This document shows, piece by piece, positions 17,811-25,439 of a stretch of 55,386 bases of DNA. Under the pieces are notes generated by a model that worked only from the letters and a program-made list of their open reading frames with translations, was not told where the DNA came from and ran no database searches. The stretch comes from Paracidovorax oryzae ATCC 19882 (GTDB taxonomy: Bacteria; Pseudomonadota; Gammaproteobacteria; Burkholderiales; Burkholderiaceae_C). How positions within the stretch are numbered: position 1 is the first letter of the stretch; every line of letters starts with the position of its first letter. The stretch spans positions 1 to 55,386 of the forward strand of contig NZ_JMKU01000029.1 of assembly GCF_000687165.1 (NCBI RefSeq), written 5' to 3'. Position numbers and translations under genes: made by a program.

Positions 17811-18689
17811 TCAGGGAAGGATGGCAGGCGGCCCCGAGGGGATCGCGGGCGCCGAGGCAGCAGGAGCGGCGGGAACCGGCGGCGTCGCGAACACGGGGTA
17901 CGGCAGCACCTCGGGCAGCGGGTCGGAGGCCGGTGCGCGCTGCGGCGCGACCGGAGAGGTTTTGACAGGGCTTTCGGCCGGATCCTTCACCTCGCCGGAC
18001 TCGCGCGCCTCGCGCACCATGGCCTCGGTATCGGGCGTCTTCGGCACCTTGGGCGAGGCCTGCCCCACCTCCGTGGGTGCCTCGCGCGGCGGAATGAAGC
18101 GGTCGAAGACCTGGAAGAAACGGTCGTAGAAGCGTGCGTCTGTGACGGTTTCGCTGCCCACCTTCACGAGGGTGTCGTCGCTGGCCGTCACGGGCAGCGA
18201 CAGCGAGCCCAGCGCCCCCACGCCGAGGGAGGCCGAATTGTTGATCTTCTTGATGACGTAGCGGTCCTGCAGGGCACTGGCGAAGACCGCCGTGCGCTGC
18301 TTCTCCGGCCCTTCGGAGGCGCAGACGACGCGCATCTCCACCTGGTAGTGGATGTCGGTGGACGGCTGGAAGTACTTGCGGCCGGCCACCACCTCCGCGC
18401 TGGCGGTGCCCACGAGGTAGCCCTGGCTCAGCAGCGCGCGGCGCGCGCCCTCGCACACCCTGGCGGGGGGCGCGTCGATGTGGCGCGTGTAGATGCTGGC
18501 ACTGGTGTTGAAATCGTCGGGATCGAAGCGGGAGGCACGGTCCAGGCCCGGCATGGAGTTGGGCACCCCCGTGCAGCCGGCGAGCACGGCGAGGGCCGCC
18601 GCGGCGGCGGCCGCACGCAGCGGGCGGTCACACGGATGGGAGTGCGGGCGGGAATGCGGTCGCAGGATGTCTTGGAGGCAAAAAGGCAT
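17811..18689 (-). CDS. DUF2242 family lipoprotein
   Basis: A 292-residue predicted outer-membrane or periplasmic lipoprotein. From the ATG at 18689 the N-terminus has a basic region and an alanine-rich hydrophobic core ending in the lipobox LAGC. The body carries the DUF2242 core (IYTRHIDAPPARVCEGARRA, QVEMRVVCASE, then DRFIPPREAPTEVG). The last 70 residues are proline/alanine-rich and probably disordered. The open frame extends upstream to 18965, but that extension has no signal-peptide character. The family's function is unknown. Its promoter region faces the hsp20 gene and includes a bulged hairpin at 18746-18770. Confidence 0.8.
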   Translation of the reverse strand: MPFCLQDILRPHSRPHSHPCDRPLRAAAAAAALAVLAGCTGVPNSMPGLDRASRFDPDDFNTSASIYTRHIDAPPARVCEGARRALLSQGYLVGTASAEVVAGRKYFQPSTDIHYQVEMRVVCASEGPEKQRTAVFASALQDRYVIKKINNSASLGVGALGSLSLPVTASDDTLVKVGSETVTDARFYDRFFQVFDRFIPPREAPTEVGQASPKVPKTPDTEAMVREARESGEVKDPAESPVKTSPVAPQRAPASDPLPEVLPYPVFATPPVPAAPAASAPAIPSGPPAILP

Positions 18690-18745
18690 GGGCTTGGCGG
18701 CAGGATTCCTGACCCCGCATTGTGCTGGTTGCGATTTCGCGCGAC

Positions 18746-18770
18746 TGCGAAGGGGTTGTAACCCCTCGCA
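18746..18770. promoter_or_regulatory. bulged inverted repeat between the DUF2242 and hsp20 genes
   Basis: TGCG-a-AGGGGTT-gt-AACCCCT-CGCA forms an 11-bp stem with one bulged A and a 2-nt loop. It lies in the 247-bp divergent gap, 57 bp upstream of the DUF2242 start and ahead of the sigma-32 promoter. As DNA it could be an operator; the tight loop makes an RNA hairpin less likely. Confidence 0.4.
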
Positions 18771-18822
18771 ACACAGGGGTGCGATTCTGCCGTGGCACGC
18801 GGGTTCCCTGTGCAAGAAACCC

Positions 18823-18850
18823 CTTGAAAAGCGCTGCAGGATGCGCATCT
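18823..18850 (+). promoter_or_regulatory. sigma-32 (heat-shock) promoter of hsp20
   Basis: CTTGAAA at 18823-18829 matches the sigma-32 -35 element exactly. GCGCATCT at 18843-18850 matches the CCCCATNT -10 element at most positions, with a 13-bp spacer. It lies about 87 bp upstream of the Hsp20 start codon, exactly where heat-shock control would be expected. Confidence 0.65.
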
Positions 18851-18936
18851 GCATCCCAAGCGGCGAACCCGGGCGCCGCGTCCCACAGTGTTCCTGGCGC
18901 CCCGTGCGCCATCCCCTTTTTCCAAGGAGTTCCGAC

Positions 18937-19311
18937 ATGTTCTTCGCCCCCGTCATCCGCCGCACCGCCTATGGCAACCGCCCCGCCGCTCCCGCAGATT
19001 TCGCGCTGCAGCGCTTCATGCAGAGCACCCTGGCCAGCCAGGGCACCACGGTGTCGCAGGACGACAAGACCGTGACCCTGCAGATCGACGTTCCGGGCCT
19101 GGCCCGCGAACAGCTCAACGTGACCATCGAGGGCCAGCAGGTGCGGCTCTCCAGCGTCGAAGGCGCGCCCCGCCAGGTGCAGCGCGCCTGGGAGCTGGCC
19201 GACGAGATCGACGCGTCCGCCAGCTCCGCCAGGCTCGAGAACGGCGTGCTCACGCTGGTGCTCGCCAAGGTGGTGCCGCAAAGCCGCGCCACCCAGCTCG
19301 CCATCGGCTGA
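18937..19311 (+). CDS. small heat-shock protein, Hsp20/alpha-crystallin family
   Basis: A 124-residue cytoplasmic holdase. The alpha-crystallin domain runs from about residue 38 to 118 and contains VTLQIDVPGLAREQLNVTIE and the family's A-x-x-x-N-G-V-L motif as ARLENGVLTLVLAK. The N-terminal arm is short and includes YGNRPAAPADFALQRFM. Small heat-shock proteins bind unfolding polypeptides without ATP. The ATG at 18937 has an ideal AAGGAG site. A sigma-32 promoter is visible upstream and an intrinsic terminator follows at 19348-19381, so it is a single-gene heat-shock unit. Confidence 0.93.
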   Translation: MFFAPVIRRTAYGNRPAAPADFALQRFMQSTLASQGTTVSQDDKTVTLQIDVPGLAREQLNVTIEGQQVRLSSVEGAPRQVQRAWELADEIDASASSARLENGVLTLVLAKVVPQSRATQLAIG

Positions 19312-19347
19312 TCGGCGCTTCCGGCTCCGCCCTCGGTTGTCGCCCTT

Positions 19348-19381
19348 GCGCCCGTGCCTTCGCTGGCCCGGGCGCTTTTTT
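19348..19381 (+). terminator. intrinsic terminator of hsp20
   Basis: GCGCCCG at 19348-19354 pairs perfectly with CGGGCGC at 19369-19375 and is followed by six T residues. It lies 37 bp after the hsp20 stop codon and before the convergent tsaD 3' end. Confidence 0.85.
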
Positions 19382-19415
19382 GTGCCCGTGCACCCGCGTA
19401 CCTGCACAGGGCCCG

Positions 19416-20456
19416 CTACGCCAGCGCGTCCAGCGGCCAGCGCGGCTTCACGTCGAACGCGTACTCGCGGTTGGGGGCCTCGCGCCCCGCCTGCAGGCGC
19501 ATGGCGGCGGCCATGGCGATCATGGCGCCGTTGTCGGTGCACAGGTGCAATTCGGGATAGTGCACGCGCACACCCATGCGGGAGCAGGCGGCGTCCAGCT
19601 GCGTGCGCAACAGCCGGTTGGCACCCACGCCGCCAGCCACCACCACGCGGCGCAGGCCGGACTGCTGCAGCGCAGCCAGTGTCTTCTTCACGAGCACATC
19701 GACGATGGCCGCCTGCGTGCTGGCGGCCAGGTCGGCCTTGCGCGCGGGCAGGTCGTCGCCGAGCTTCTTCGCCTGCGTGAGCACCGCCGTCTTGAGGCCG
19801 GCGAACGAGAAATCGAGGTTGCCGCTGTGCAGCAGCGGCCGCGGCAGCTTGAAGGCCGCGTCGTCGCCCAGCTCCGCCAGCCGGGACAGCGCGGGCCCGC
19901 CCGGGTATCCCAGGCCCAGCAGCTTGGCGGACTTGTCGAACGCCTCGCCGGCCGCGTCGTCGATGGTCTCGCCCAGCAACTCGTAGCGGCCCACGCCGTC
20001 CACGCGCATCAACTGCGTGTGGCCACCCGAGACCAGCAGCGCGACGAAAGGGAATTCCGGCGGGTCGGCGCTCAGGAAGGGCGACAGCAAATGGCCTTCC
20101 AGGTGGTGCACGCCCAGCACCGGCCGGTCCAGCGACGCCCCCAGGGCGCAGGCCACGCCTGCCCCCACGAGCAGCGCGCCGGCCAGGCCCGGCCCGCGCG
20201 TGTAGGCCACCACGTCCACCTCCGCGAGCCGGCAGCCTGCCTCGGCCAGCACGGTCTCGGTGAGCGGCAGCACGCGCCGGATGTGGTCGCGGCTCGCCAG
20301 CTCGGGCACCACGCCCCCGTAGGCCTGGTGCATTTCGATCTGGCTGTGCAGGGCATGGGCGAGCAGCGTGGGCACGCTGCCGTCCGCCGGCGCGCGCACC
20401 AGGGCCACGCCGGTTTCGTCGCAGGAGGATTCGATTCCGAGGATCAGCTGGCTCAT
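19416..20456 (-). CDS. tsaD: tRNA N6-adenosine threonylcarbamoyltransferase TsaD
   Basis: A 346-residue cytoplasmic enzyme (Kae1/Qri7 family) that transfers the threonylcarbamoyl group from threonylcarbamoyl-AMP to A37 of ANN-decoding tRNAs, together with TsaB and TsaE. The metal-binding histidines lie in [16 protein letters not shown]. The ATP-binding ASKHA motifs are present as [35 protein letters not shown] and [13 protein letters not shown]. Length is standard. The ATG at 20456 was chosen because it gives the canonical [16 protein letters not shown] start. The gene faces the S53 protease gene across an AT-rich region. Confidence 0.97.
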   Translation of the reverse strand: MSQLILGIESSCDETGVALVRAPADGSVPTLLAHALHSQIEMHQAYGGVVPELASRDHIRRVLPLTETVLAEAGCRLAEVDVVAYTRGPGLAGALLVGAGVACALGASLDRPVLGVHHLEGHLLSPFLSADPPEFPFVALLVSGGHTQLMRVDGVGRYELLGETIDDAAGEAFDKSAKLLGLGYPGGPALSRLAELGDDAAFKLPRPLLHSGNLDFSFAGLKTAVLTQAKKLGDDLPARKADLAASTQAAIVDVLVKKTLAALQQSGLRRVVVAGGVGANRLLRTQLDAACSRMGVRVHYPELHLCTDNGAMIAMAAAMRLQAGREAPNREYAFDVKPRWPLDALA

Positions 20457-20504
20457 GGGCCTGCAAGTGTAGTGGGGCCTCTGCTGCCGCACGGAAACTG
20501 CCCC

Positions 20505-20580
20505 CACCGAAGAAATCATTTTCATCATTTTTAATTAGATAAACGTTCTATTTGAAAAATTTGATCACCCCGAAAAGAAC
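20505..20580. promoter_or_regulatory. AT-rich divergent promoter region (tsaD / S53 protease)
   Basis: A sharply AT-rich stretch of about 75 bp in otherwise GC-rich DNA, containing runs such as TTTTTAATTAGAT and an AACGTT palindrome flanked by TAGA and TCTA. It lies in the 216-bp divergent gap and most likely holds promoters in both directions. No clean -35/-10 pair was identified. Confidence 0.4.
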
Positions 20581-20672
20581 AAAGACTTACATTTGGCCGG
20601 TCCATCCACCCCTGCCGGCATGCGTGGCCGAAACCCGCTGCTGCCGGCACCGCTCTTCCGGGAGATCCGCCC

Positions 20673-23054
20673 ATGCCCCGTCCCGACACCTACCCGCTCC
20701 GTCCCGGCCGCCGAGGGCGCGGCCGCTCCGCGTGGCCGCTGGCCGCGCTGGCGATGCTGCTCGCATCTTGCGGCGGCGGCTCCGGGAGCGACTCCATGGC
20801 CGCCCGCGATGGCGACATCGCCGCGAGCGCAACCACCCTGTCCTCGTCCGGTGACCTGCCGGCTCCCGTTCCAGCCGCCCTGGTGGCGCAACCGACGTTC
20901 CATGTCGCGCCGGTGCTGCTGCCCGAGCCCGCTTCGCAGGATGCGGCCACGGGCGACCCGATGCAGCCGCGAACGACCCCCATCGATGCCGGCGTGGCGG
21001 CGCTGTCCACGCGGCAGCTGACCCCGGACCGCATCGAGGCCGCCATGGCGCAGAGCCTGCGCGCGCCTTCCGGCAGCGGTGCGCAGGAAGCCCGCGCCGC
21101 TGGCGTGGTCACCACGTACACACCCGCCCAGGTGCGCGCGGCGTACGGCCTGCCGGCGCTGCCCGCGCCGGGCACTGCGCCGACCGCGCAGCAGGCCGCG
21201 CAAATGGGCGCGGGGCAGACGATCTATGTCGTGGCGGCGCGCCACAACCCGAACGTGGCGGCGGAACTGGCCACGTTCAACCAGAAGTTCGGCCTGCCGG
21301 CCTGCACGGCGAAAGTGCTGCCCGCCGCCACCTCCCTGCCACTGCCCGCGCCGGCGGCCACCGCCGGCTGCGAGCTGTGGGTGGCCTATGCCACGGCCAC
21401 GGGCGGACTGGCGGGCACGGCGCCCGCCTACGACGCAGGCTGGGCCACGGAAATCGCGCTGGACGTGCAATGGACCCACGCCATCGCGCCGGCCGCGCGC
21501 ATCGTGCTCATCGAGGCGCCCGACGCATCGGTCAACGCCCTCACCGCCGCCGTGCGGCTGGCCAACGCCATGGGACCAGGGCAGGTGTCCATGAGCTTCG
21601 CCGCACCGGAGGGCAGCTGGAGCAGCGGGCTCGAATCCGCCTTTACCGGGACACGCATGGGCTACCTCGCAGCCACCGGGGATTCGGGCGCGGGCGTGAT
21701 GTGGCCGGCCGCATCGCCGGGCGTGCTCGGCGTGGGCGGCACCTCGCTGAGCTATTCCGGCACCGGCCCCCGCTCCGAAGCGGCGTGGTCGGGCACGGGC
21801 GGAGGCACGAGCGCCTACTTCGCGACCCCCGCCTACCAGCAGTCCGGCCTGCCCGGCGTGGGCTCGGTGCCCCGCCGCACGGTCGCCGACGTGGCCATGA
21901 ACGCCGACCCCTCCACGGGCCAGTACGTGGCCGTGATCCCGCAGGCCGGCGGCACCGCGCAGTGGCTGAGCGCCGGCGGCACCAGCCTTTCCACGCCGAT
22001 GTGGTCGGGCCTGATGGCGGTGGCCGGCGCGCTGCGCGCGCAGGCCGGCAAGGAAATGCTGGGCCGGCCCCATGCCGTGCTGTACGGCACGGTGGGCGCC
22101 CAGCCTTCCAGCTACGCGGCCGGCTTCCTCGACGTGGCGGCCGGCAGCCACGGCACCTGCGCCACCTGCACCGCCCGCGCCGGCTACGACCAGCTCACCG
22201 GCCTGGGCACGCCGCGCGCGGCGGACCTGCTCGGCCTGCTGGCCGGATCCACCGTGGCCGCACCGCCGCCGGTCGTCGGCAGCGCCGCTGTGAGCGGGCT
22301 GGCCGGGCAACCGCTGTCCTTCACCGTCTCCGTGGCATCGGCCAATCCGGTCGGCTTCAGCCTGGCCGGCGCCCCTGCCGGCATGGCGGTGTCCGCCACG
22401 GGTGTGGTCACCTGGGCCGCACCCGTGGCAGGCAGCTACGCGGTCGCCGTGACGGCGCGCGACACCAAAACGGGCCTGAGCGGCCAGGGCACCTACACGG
22501 TCACCATCGCGGCGCCCGTGCCGCCCTCCGTGCCGGGCGGCAGCGTCTCCGGCACCGCGGGCGTGCCGCTGTCGTTCAGTGGCGCCGCCGCCTCCGTCAA
22601 CCCTCTGCGCTATGCGCTGGGCGGCGCGCCGTCCGGCATGGTGATCGGCACGGACGGCGCCGTGGCCTGGCCGCGCCCCGTGCAGGGCACTTACACAGTG
22701 ACCGTGGAGGCCACGGACACGCGCACCGGTCTCACCGGCCGCGGCACTTACACGGTGCGGATCGCGGCGGCCGGCAGCAGCACGCCTCCGAGCGGGCTGT
22801 CGATCGCCGCCGCGCCCTGGACCGGCACGGCCGGCCAGGCGCTCACCGGCACCATCACGGTCTCCGCCCCCGGAGCCACCTGGGTATCGGTGACGATCAC
22901 CGGCGCTCCGCTGGGCATGGGCTTCTCGATGCAGGGCACGACGGTGACCGCCCGCTGGCCCGCGCCCGTGGCTGGCAGCTACACGCTGGCCATCGTGGCG
23001 CGCGACTCCCTGGGCCGCACCGCACAGGCCGCGGTGCCGGTGTCCATCCGCTGA
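20673..23054 (+). CDS. S53 (sedolisin) family serine-carboxyl protease lipoprotein with Ig-like repeats
   Basis: A 793-residue exported protease. The signal peptide ends at lipobox LLASC (Cys 33) before a Gly-rich linker. The sedolisin catalytic residues are in place: E260 and D264 in AGWATEIALDVQW, the oxyanion Asp D337 in LAATGDSGAG, and the nucleophile S438 in SAGGTSLSTPMW. The usual ~190-residue activation prodomain is largely missing or much reduced (about residues 34-145). From about residue 525 three repeats with AGxPLSF and GTYTVTV-type strands form Ig-like (putative Ig/cadherin) modules. Family members work at acid pH outside the cell. The gene appears monocistronic. Confidence 0.87.
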   Translation: MPRPDTYPLRPGRRGRGRSAWPLAALAMLLASCGGGSGSDSMAARDGDIAASATTLSSSGDLPAPVPAALVAQPTFHVAPVLLPEPASQDAATGDPMQPRTTPIDAGVAALSTRQLTPDRIEAAMAQSLRAPSGSGAQEARAAGVVTTYTPAQVRAAYGLPALPAPGTAPTAQQAAQMGAGQTIYVVAARHNPNVAAELATFNQKFGLPACTAKVLPAATSLPLPAPAATAGCELWVAYATATGGLAGTAPAYDAGWATEIALDVQWTHAIAPAARIVLIEAPDASVNALTAAVRLANAMGPGQVSMSFAAPEGSWSSGLESAFTGTRMGYLAATGDSGAGVMWPAASPGVLGVGGTSLSYSGTGPRSEAAWSGTGGGTSAYFATPAYQQSGLPGVGSVPRRTVADVAMNADPSTGQYVAVIPQAGGTAQWLSAGGTSLSTPMWSGLMAVAGALRAQAGKEMLGRPHAVLYGTVGAQPSSYAAGFLDVAAGSHGTCATCTARAGYDQLTGLGTPRAADLLGLLAGSTVAAPPPVVGSAAVSGLAGQPLSFTVSVASANPVGFSLAGAPAGMAVSATGVVTWAAPVAGSYAVAVTARDTKTGLSGQGTYTVTIAAPVPPSVPGGSVSGTAGVPLSFSGAAASVNPLRYALGGAPSGMVIGTDGAVAWPRPVQGTYTVTVEATDTRTGLTGRGTYTVRIAAAGSSTPPSGLSIAAAPWTGTAGQALTGTITVSAPGATWVSVTITGAPLGMGFSMQGTTVTARWPAPVAGSYTLAIVARDSLGRTAQAAVPVSIR

Positions 23055-23094
23055 GCGCCCGGGGCGCCGGCCAGGCGCTGCGGTCCTTCCGCCC

Positions 23095-24297
23095 TCACCA
23101 GCGGTCGGACCGCATGCGCAGCTCCCACTGGCCCGCGCGCATGCCGTACACGCCGACCGCCCCGTAACGCTGCTCCCCCTTCTCGTCCCATTTCATGGTG
23201 CCGGTGACGGGGGCGTAGCCGTTGATGGCATGGAGCGCCTTCGTGATCTCGCGCGGGTCGGCCGACTTGGCCTGCTGGATGGCCGCCGAGAGCACGTAGG
23301 TGGCGTCGTAGCTGTAATGCCCCCCATAGGCCGGTGCCCGCTTGAAGGCGCGGTCGTAGCGGTCCAGGAACTGCCGGCCCGCGACGAACTCGCGCGCCTC
23401 CAGCACGGGCGAGGTGGCGTAGATGGCCGCCAGCTTGCGGTCGCCCTTGAGCATGTCGGTGGTCTTGATGGTGTCGCCGCCCAGGATGCTGACGCGGGTG
23501 TAGTTCGCCTGCACCAGCGCATCGATGAGGGCCAGCACCTGGAAGTCGTTGAGGGTGGTGACGATCACGTCCACGCGCTCCTGCTGGAGCTTGCCGGCCA
23601 GTGCCTTGAAGTCGGTGGTCTTGTCGTCGAAGGATTCGCGCACCGAGACCTTGCGCTTGTCCTGCGCGATCTGCGCCGCGGCGCCGTCGGCCAGCCCCTT
23701 GCCGTACGGCGTGCCGTCGTCGAGCACGGCGTAGCTGGATGCGGACAGCTGCGTGGCCGCGAACGAGCCCATGGCGCGCGCCTGCAGGGCATCGTTCGCC
23801 ACGAGCCGGAAGGTGCCCGGGAACCCCAGCTCCGTGAAGCGCGGATGGGTGGAGATGGCCAGCTGCGGGATGCCCTGGGCGGCATAGATGGGCGCGGCCT
23901 CGATGCTGACGCCGGAATTCAGGTGGCCCACCACGGCCACCACGCCCGATTCGACCAGCTGCTGCGCCACGGTCTTGCCCGTGGCGGCGTCCGCGCGGTC
24001 GTCCTGGGCCACCACCTCCAGGGTGACGCGCTTGCCATCCACCATGAAGCCGGACTGGTTCAGTTCGTCCACCGCCAGCTTCACGCCATTGAGCATGTCC
24101 TGCCCCAGCGCCGCGAGCGGCCCCGACAGCGGCTGCGCCACGCCGATCTTCACCGTGTCCGGCACGCGGCTGCAGCCCGCCAGCGACAGCGCGGCGCACG
24201 CCATTGCCAGCCCTGCCAGCGCCGCGCGCCGGCCGCCCCGCCCCGCCACTCCGTCCATCCCCTGCCTCGTCGTCTTGATCACGGTCGCTCCATCCAT
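23095..24297 (-). CDS. ABC-type branched-chain amino-acid-like substrate-binding lipoprotein (orphan)
   Basis: A 400-residue periplasmic binding protein of the LivK type. The N-terminus has a basic patch (GRGGRRAALA) and lipobox LSLAGC, then VKIGVAQPLSGPLAALGQDM, the standard first strand and ligand loop. VVGHLNSGVSIEAAPIYAAQ and VIVTTLNDFQVLALIDALVQ are typical. There is no membrane or ATPase partner nearby. Three starts are possible: ATG 24297, a GTG at about 24282 with a GGAG site, and ATG 24258; all give the same lipoprotein. It is divergent from nasT, with 149 bp between. Confidence 0.88.
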   Translation of the reverse strand: MDGATVIKTTRQGMDGVAGRGGRRAALAGLAMACAALSLAGCSRVPDTVKIGVAQPLSGPLAALGQDMLNGVKLAVDELNQSGFMVDGKRVTLEVVAQDDRADAATGKTVAQQLVESGVVAVVGHLNSGVSIEAAPIYAAQGIPQLAISTHPRFTELGFPGTFRLVANDALQARAMGSFAATQLSASSYAVLDDGTPYGKGLADGAAAQIAQDKRKVSVRESFDDKTTDFKALAGKLQQERVDVIVTTLNDFQVLALIDALVQANYTRVSILGGDTIKTTDMLKGDRKLAAIYATSPVLEAREFVAGRQFLDRYDRAFKRAPAYGGHYSYDATYVLSAAIQQAKSADPREITKALHAINGYAPVTGTMKWDEKGEQRYGAVGVYGMRAGQWELRMRSDRW

Positions 24298-24446
24298 TGA
24301 GTTCGGTTGATTCCTGGGACGCAAGGTATATAAGAGCCCCGCCCCGTACGCTATCGGGTAACTCCTGCCTGATAGCAAGTTCCAATCCCGGCAACAACGC
24401 GGGCCGCTGCACCAATTTGGCGTGTTTCTTGCTGTAGGCTGGGGAT

Positions 24447-25073
24447 ATGAACGAGTCGCTGCGCATCGTGGTGGTCGCCCCGGACCTGTCCACGCCCGGG
24501 GAGGAAGACGAGCATGCCCGGGAGCAGGCCGAGCGTTCGCGCGCGCTGCGCATCGGCCTGCTGGAAAACGGTTTCAACCTGGTGGCGACGCTGCCGGCGG
24601 ACGTGTTCCTGAGCGAGCGCATCGCCCAGCTGCAGCCCGACATGGTGATCGTGGACGCGGAAAGCGCCGCCCGCGACGCGCTCGAGCACGTGGTGATGGC
24701 CACGCGCGAGGCGCCCCGCCCCATCGTGCTGTTCACCAACGACGAAGACACCTCCCACGTGCGCGATGCCGTGGCCGCGGGCGTGACCGCCTACATCGTG
24801 GCCGGGCTCGCGCCGCAGCGCATCCGCCCCATCCTGGACGTGGCGATGGCACGCTTCCAGCACGAGCAGGCCCTGAAGGCCGAACTGGCCGATGCCCGCG
24901 GCGCCCTGCAGGACCGCAAGACCATCGACCGCGCCAAGGGCCTGCTCATGCAGCGCCACGGCCTCACGGAGCAGGCCGCCTACGACAAGCTGCGCAAGCT
25001 CGCGATGGACAAGGGACTGAAGCTGGCGGAAGTCTCCCAGCGCATGCTCGATGCCTTCGAGCTGCTGGGCTGA
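24447..25073 (+). CDS. nasT: NasT-type ANTAR antitermination regulator
   Basis: A 208-residue RNA-binding response-regulator-like protein. Residues 1-135 form a receiver-type domain with Asp at position 70 (DMVIVDAES) but without the usual acidic pocket of phosphorylated receivers, as in NasT/AmiR. Residues about 148-205 are the ANTAR domain, with DRAKGLLMQRHGLTEQAAYD and KLRKLAMDKGLKLAEVSQRM, including the conserved Ala of the first helix. In other bacteria NasT binds tandem hexaloop hairpins in nitrate operon leaders and prevents termination; NasS restrains it when nitrate is absent. The matching RNA element and terminator lie directly downstream, before nrtA. No nasS gene is visible in the window. 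Confidence 0.93.
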   Translation: MNESLRIVVVAPDLSTPGEEDEHAREQAERSRALRIGLLENGFNLVATLPADVFLSERIAQLQPDMVIVDAESAARDALEHVVMATREAPRPIVLFTNDEDTSHVRDAVAAGVTAYIVAGLAPQRIRPILDVAMARFQHEQALKAELADARGALQDRKTIDRAKGLLMQRHGLTEQAAYDKLRKLAMDKGLKLAEVSQRMLDAFELLG

Positions 25074-25299
25074 GGCGACGAGAGCAGCGGCATCCCCGGC
25101 ATGCACAGGCGCGTGGCGCGGCGCGCACGAAGAGGGTGCGCCAGGCGTTCGCACTGCACCATTCAGGCCCTGGCGGCACGGCCACCCCGGCCAGCCGCGT
25201 CGCGCCATGGGGAGGCTTCCGGTGACGCGCCACTGACAAATCTGCTGGCGGTCCTGCTGGTGGATCTGCTGGCATAGGCCTTGCATGACCCTCGCCAGC

Positions 25300-25342
25300 A
25301 CCCATCGATGGGTCTTCGGGCTTTCCATCCAACGGCGGATGG
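25300..25342 (+). ncRNA. ANTAR-target tandem hexaloop hairpins in the nrtA leader
   Basis: Two adjacent hairpins match the ANTAR RNA motif, in which each six-base loop has A at position 1 and G at position 4. P1 is ACCC-[AUCGAU]-GGGU (25300-25313). P2 is CCAUCC-[AACGGC]-GGAUGG (25325-25342). The linker is 11 nt. They sit between nasT and nrtA and end 18 nt before a strong terminator hairpin. This is the expected binding site of the NasT protein encoded just upstream. Confidence 0.82.
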
Positions 25343-25360
25343 CGTCCCGACCACCGGACA

Positions 25361-25416
25361 AAGGCGTCCCCACCCCGCGCGGCCAGCGCCGCGCGGAGGT
25401 GTGGACGCCTTTTTTA
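25361..25416 (+). terminator. leader terminator (attenuator) of the nitrate transport operon
   Basis: A long stem: AAGGCGTCC (25361-25369), CACC and CCGCGCGG pair with CCGCGCGG, GGTG and GGACGCCTT (25403-25411), with small internal mismatches, followed by a T6 run. It lies 24 bp before the nrtA start, so it would abolish operon expression unless antiterminated. GGCGTCCC also occurs at 25341-25348, overlapping the base of hairpin P2, so the 3' arm of the terminator has an alternative partner upstream. Confidence 0.9.
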
Positions 25417-25439
25417 TTTCACTCTTCAAGGAAGCCCCG

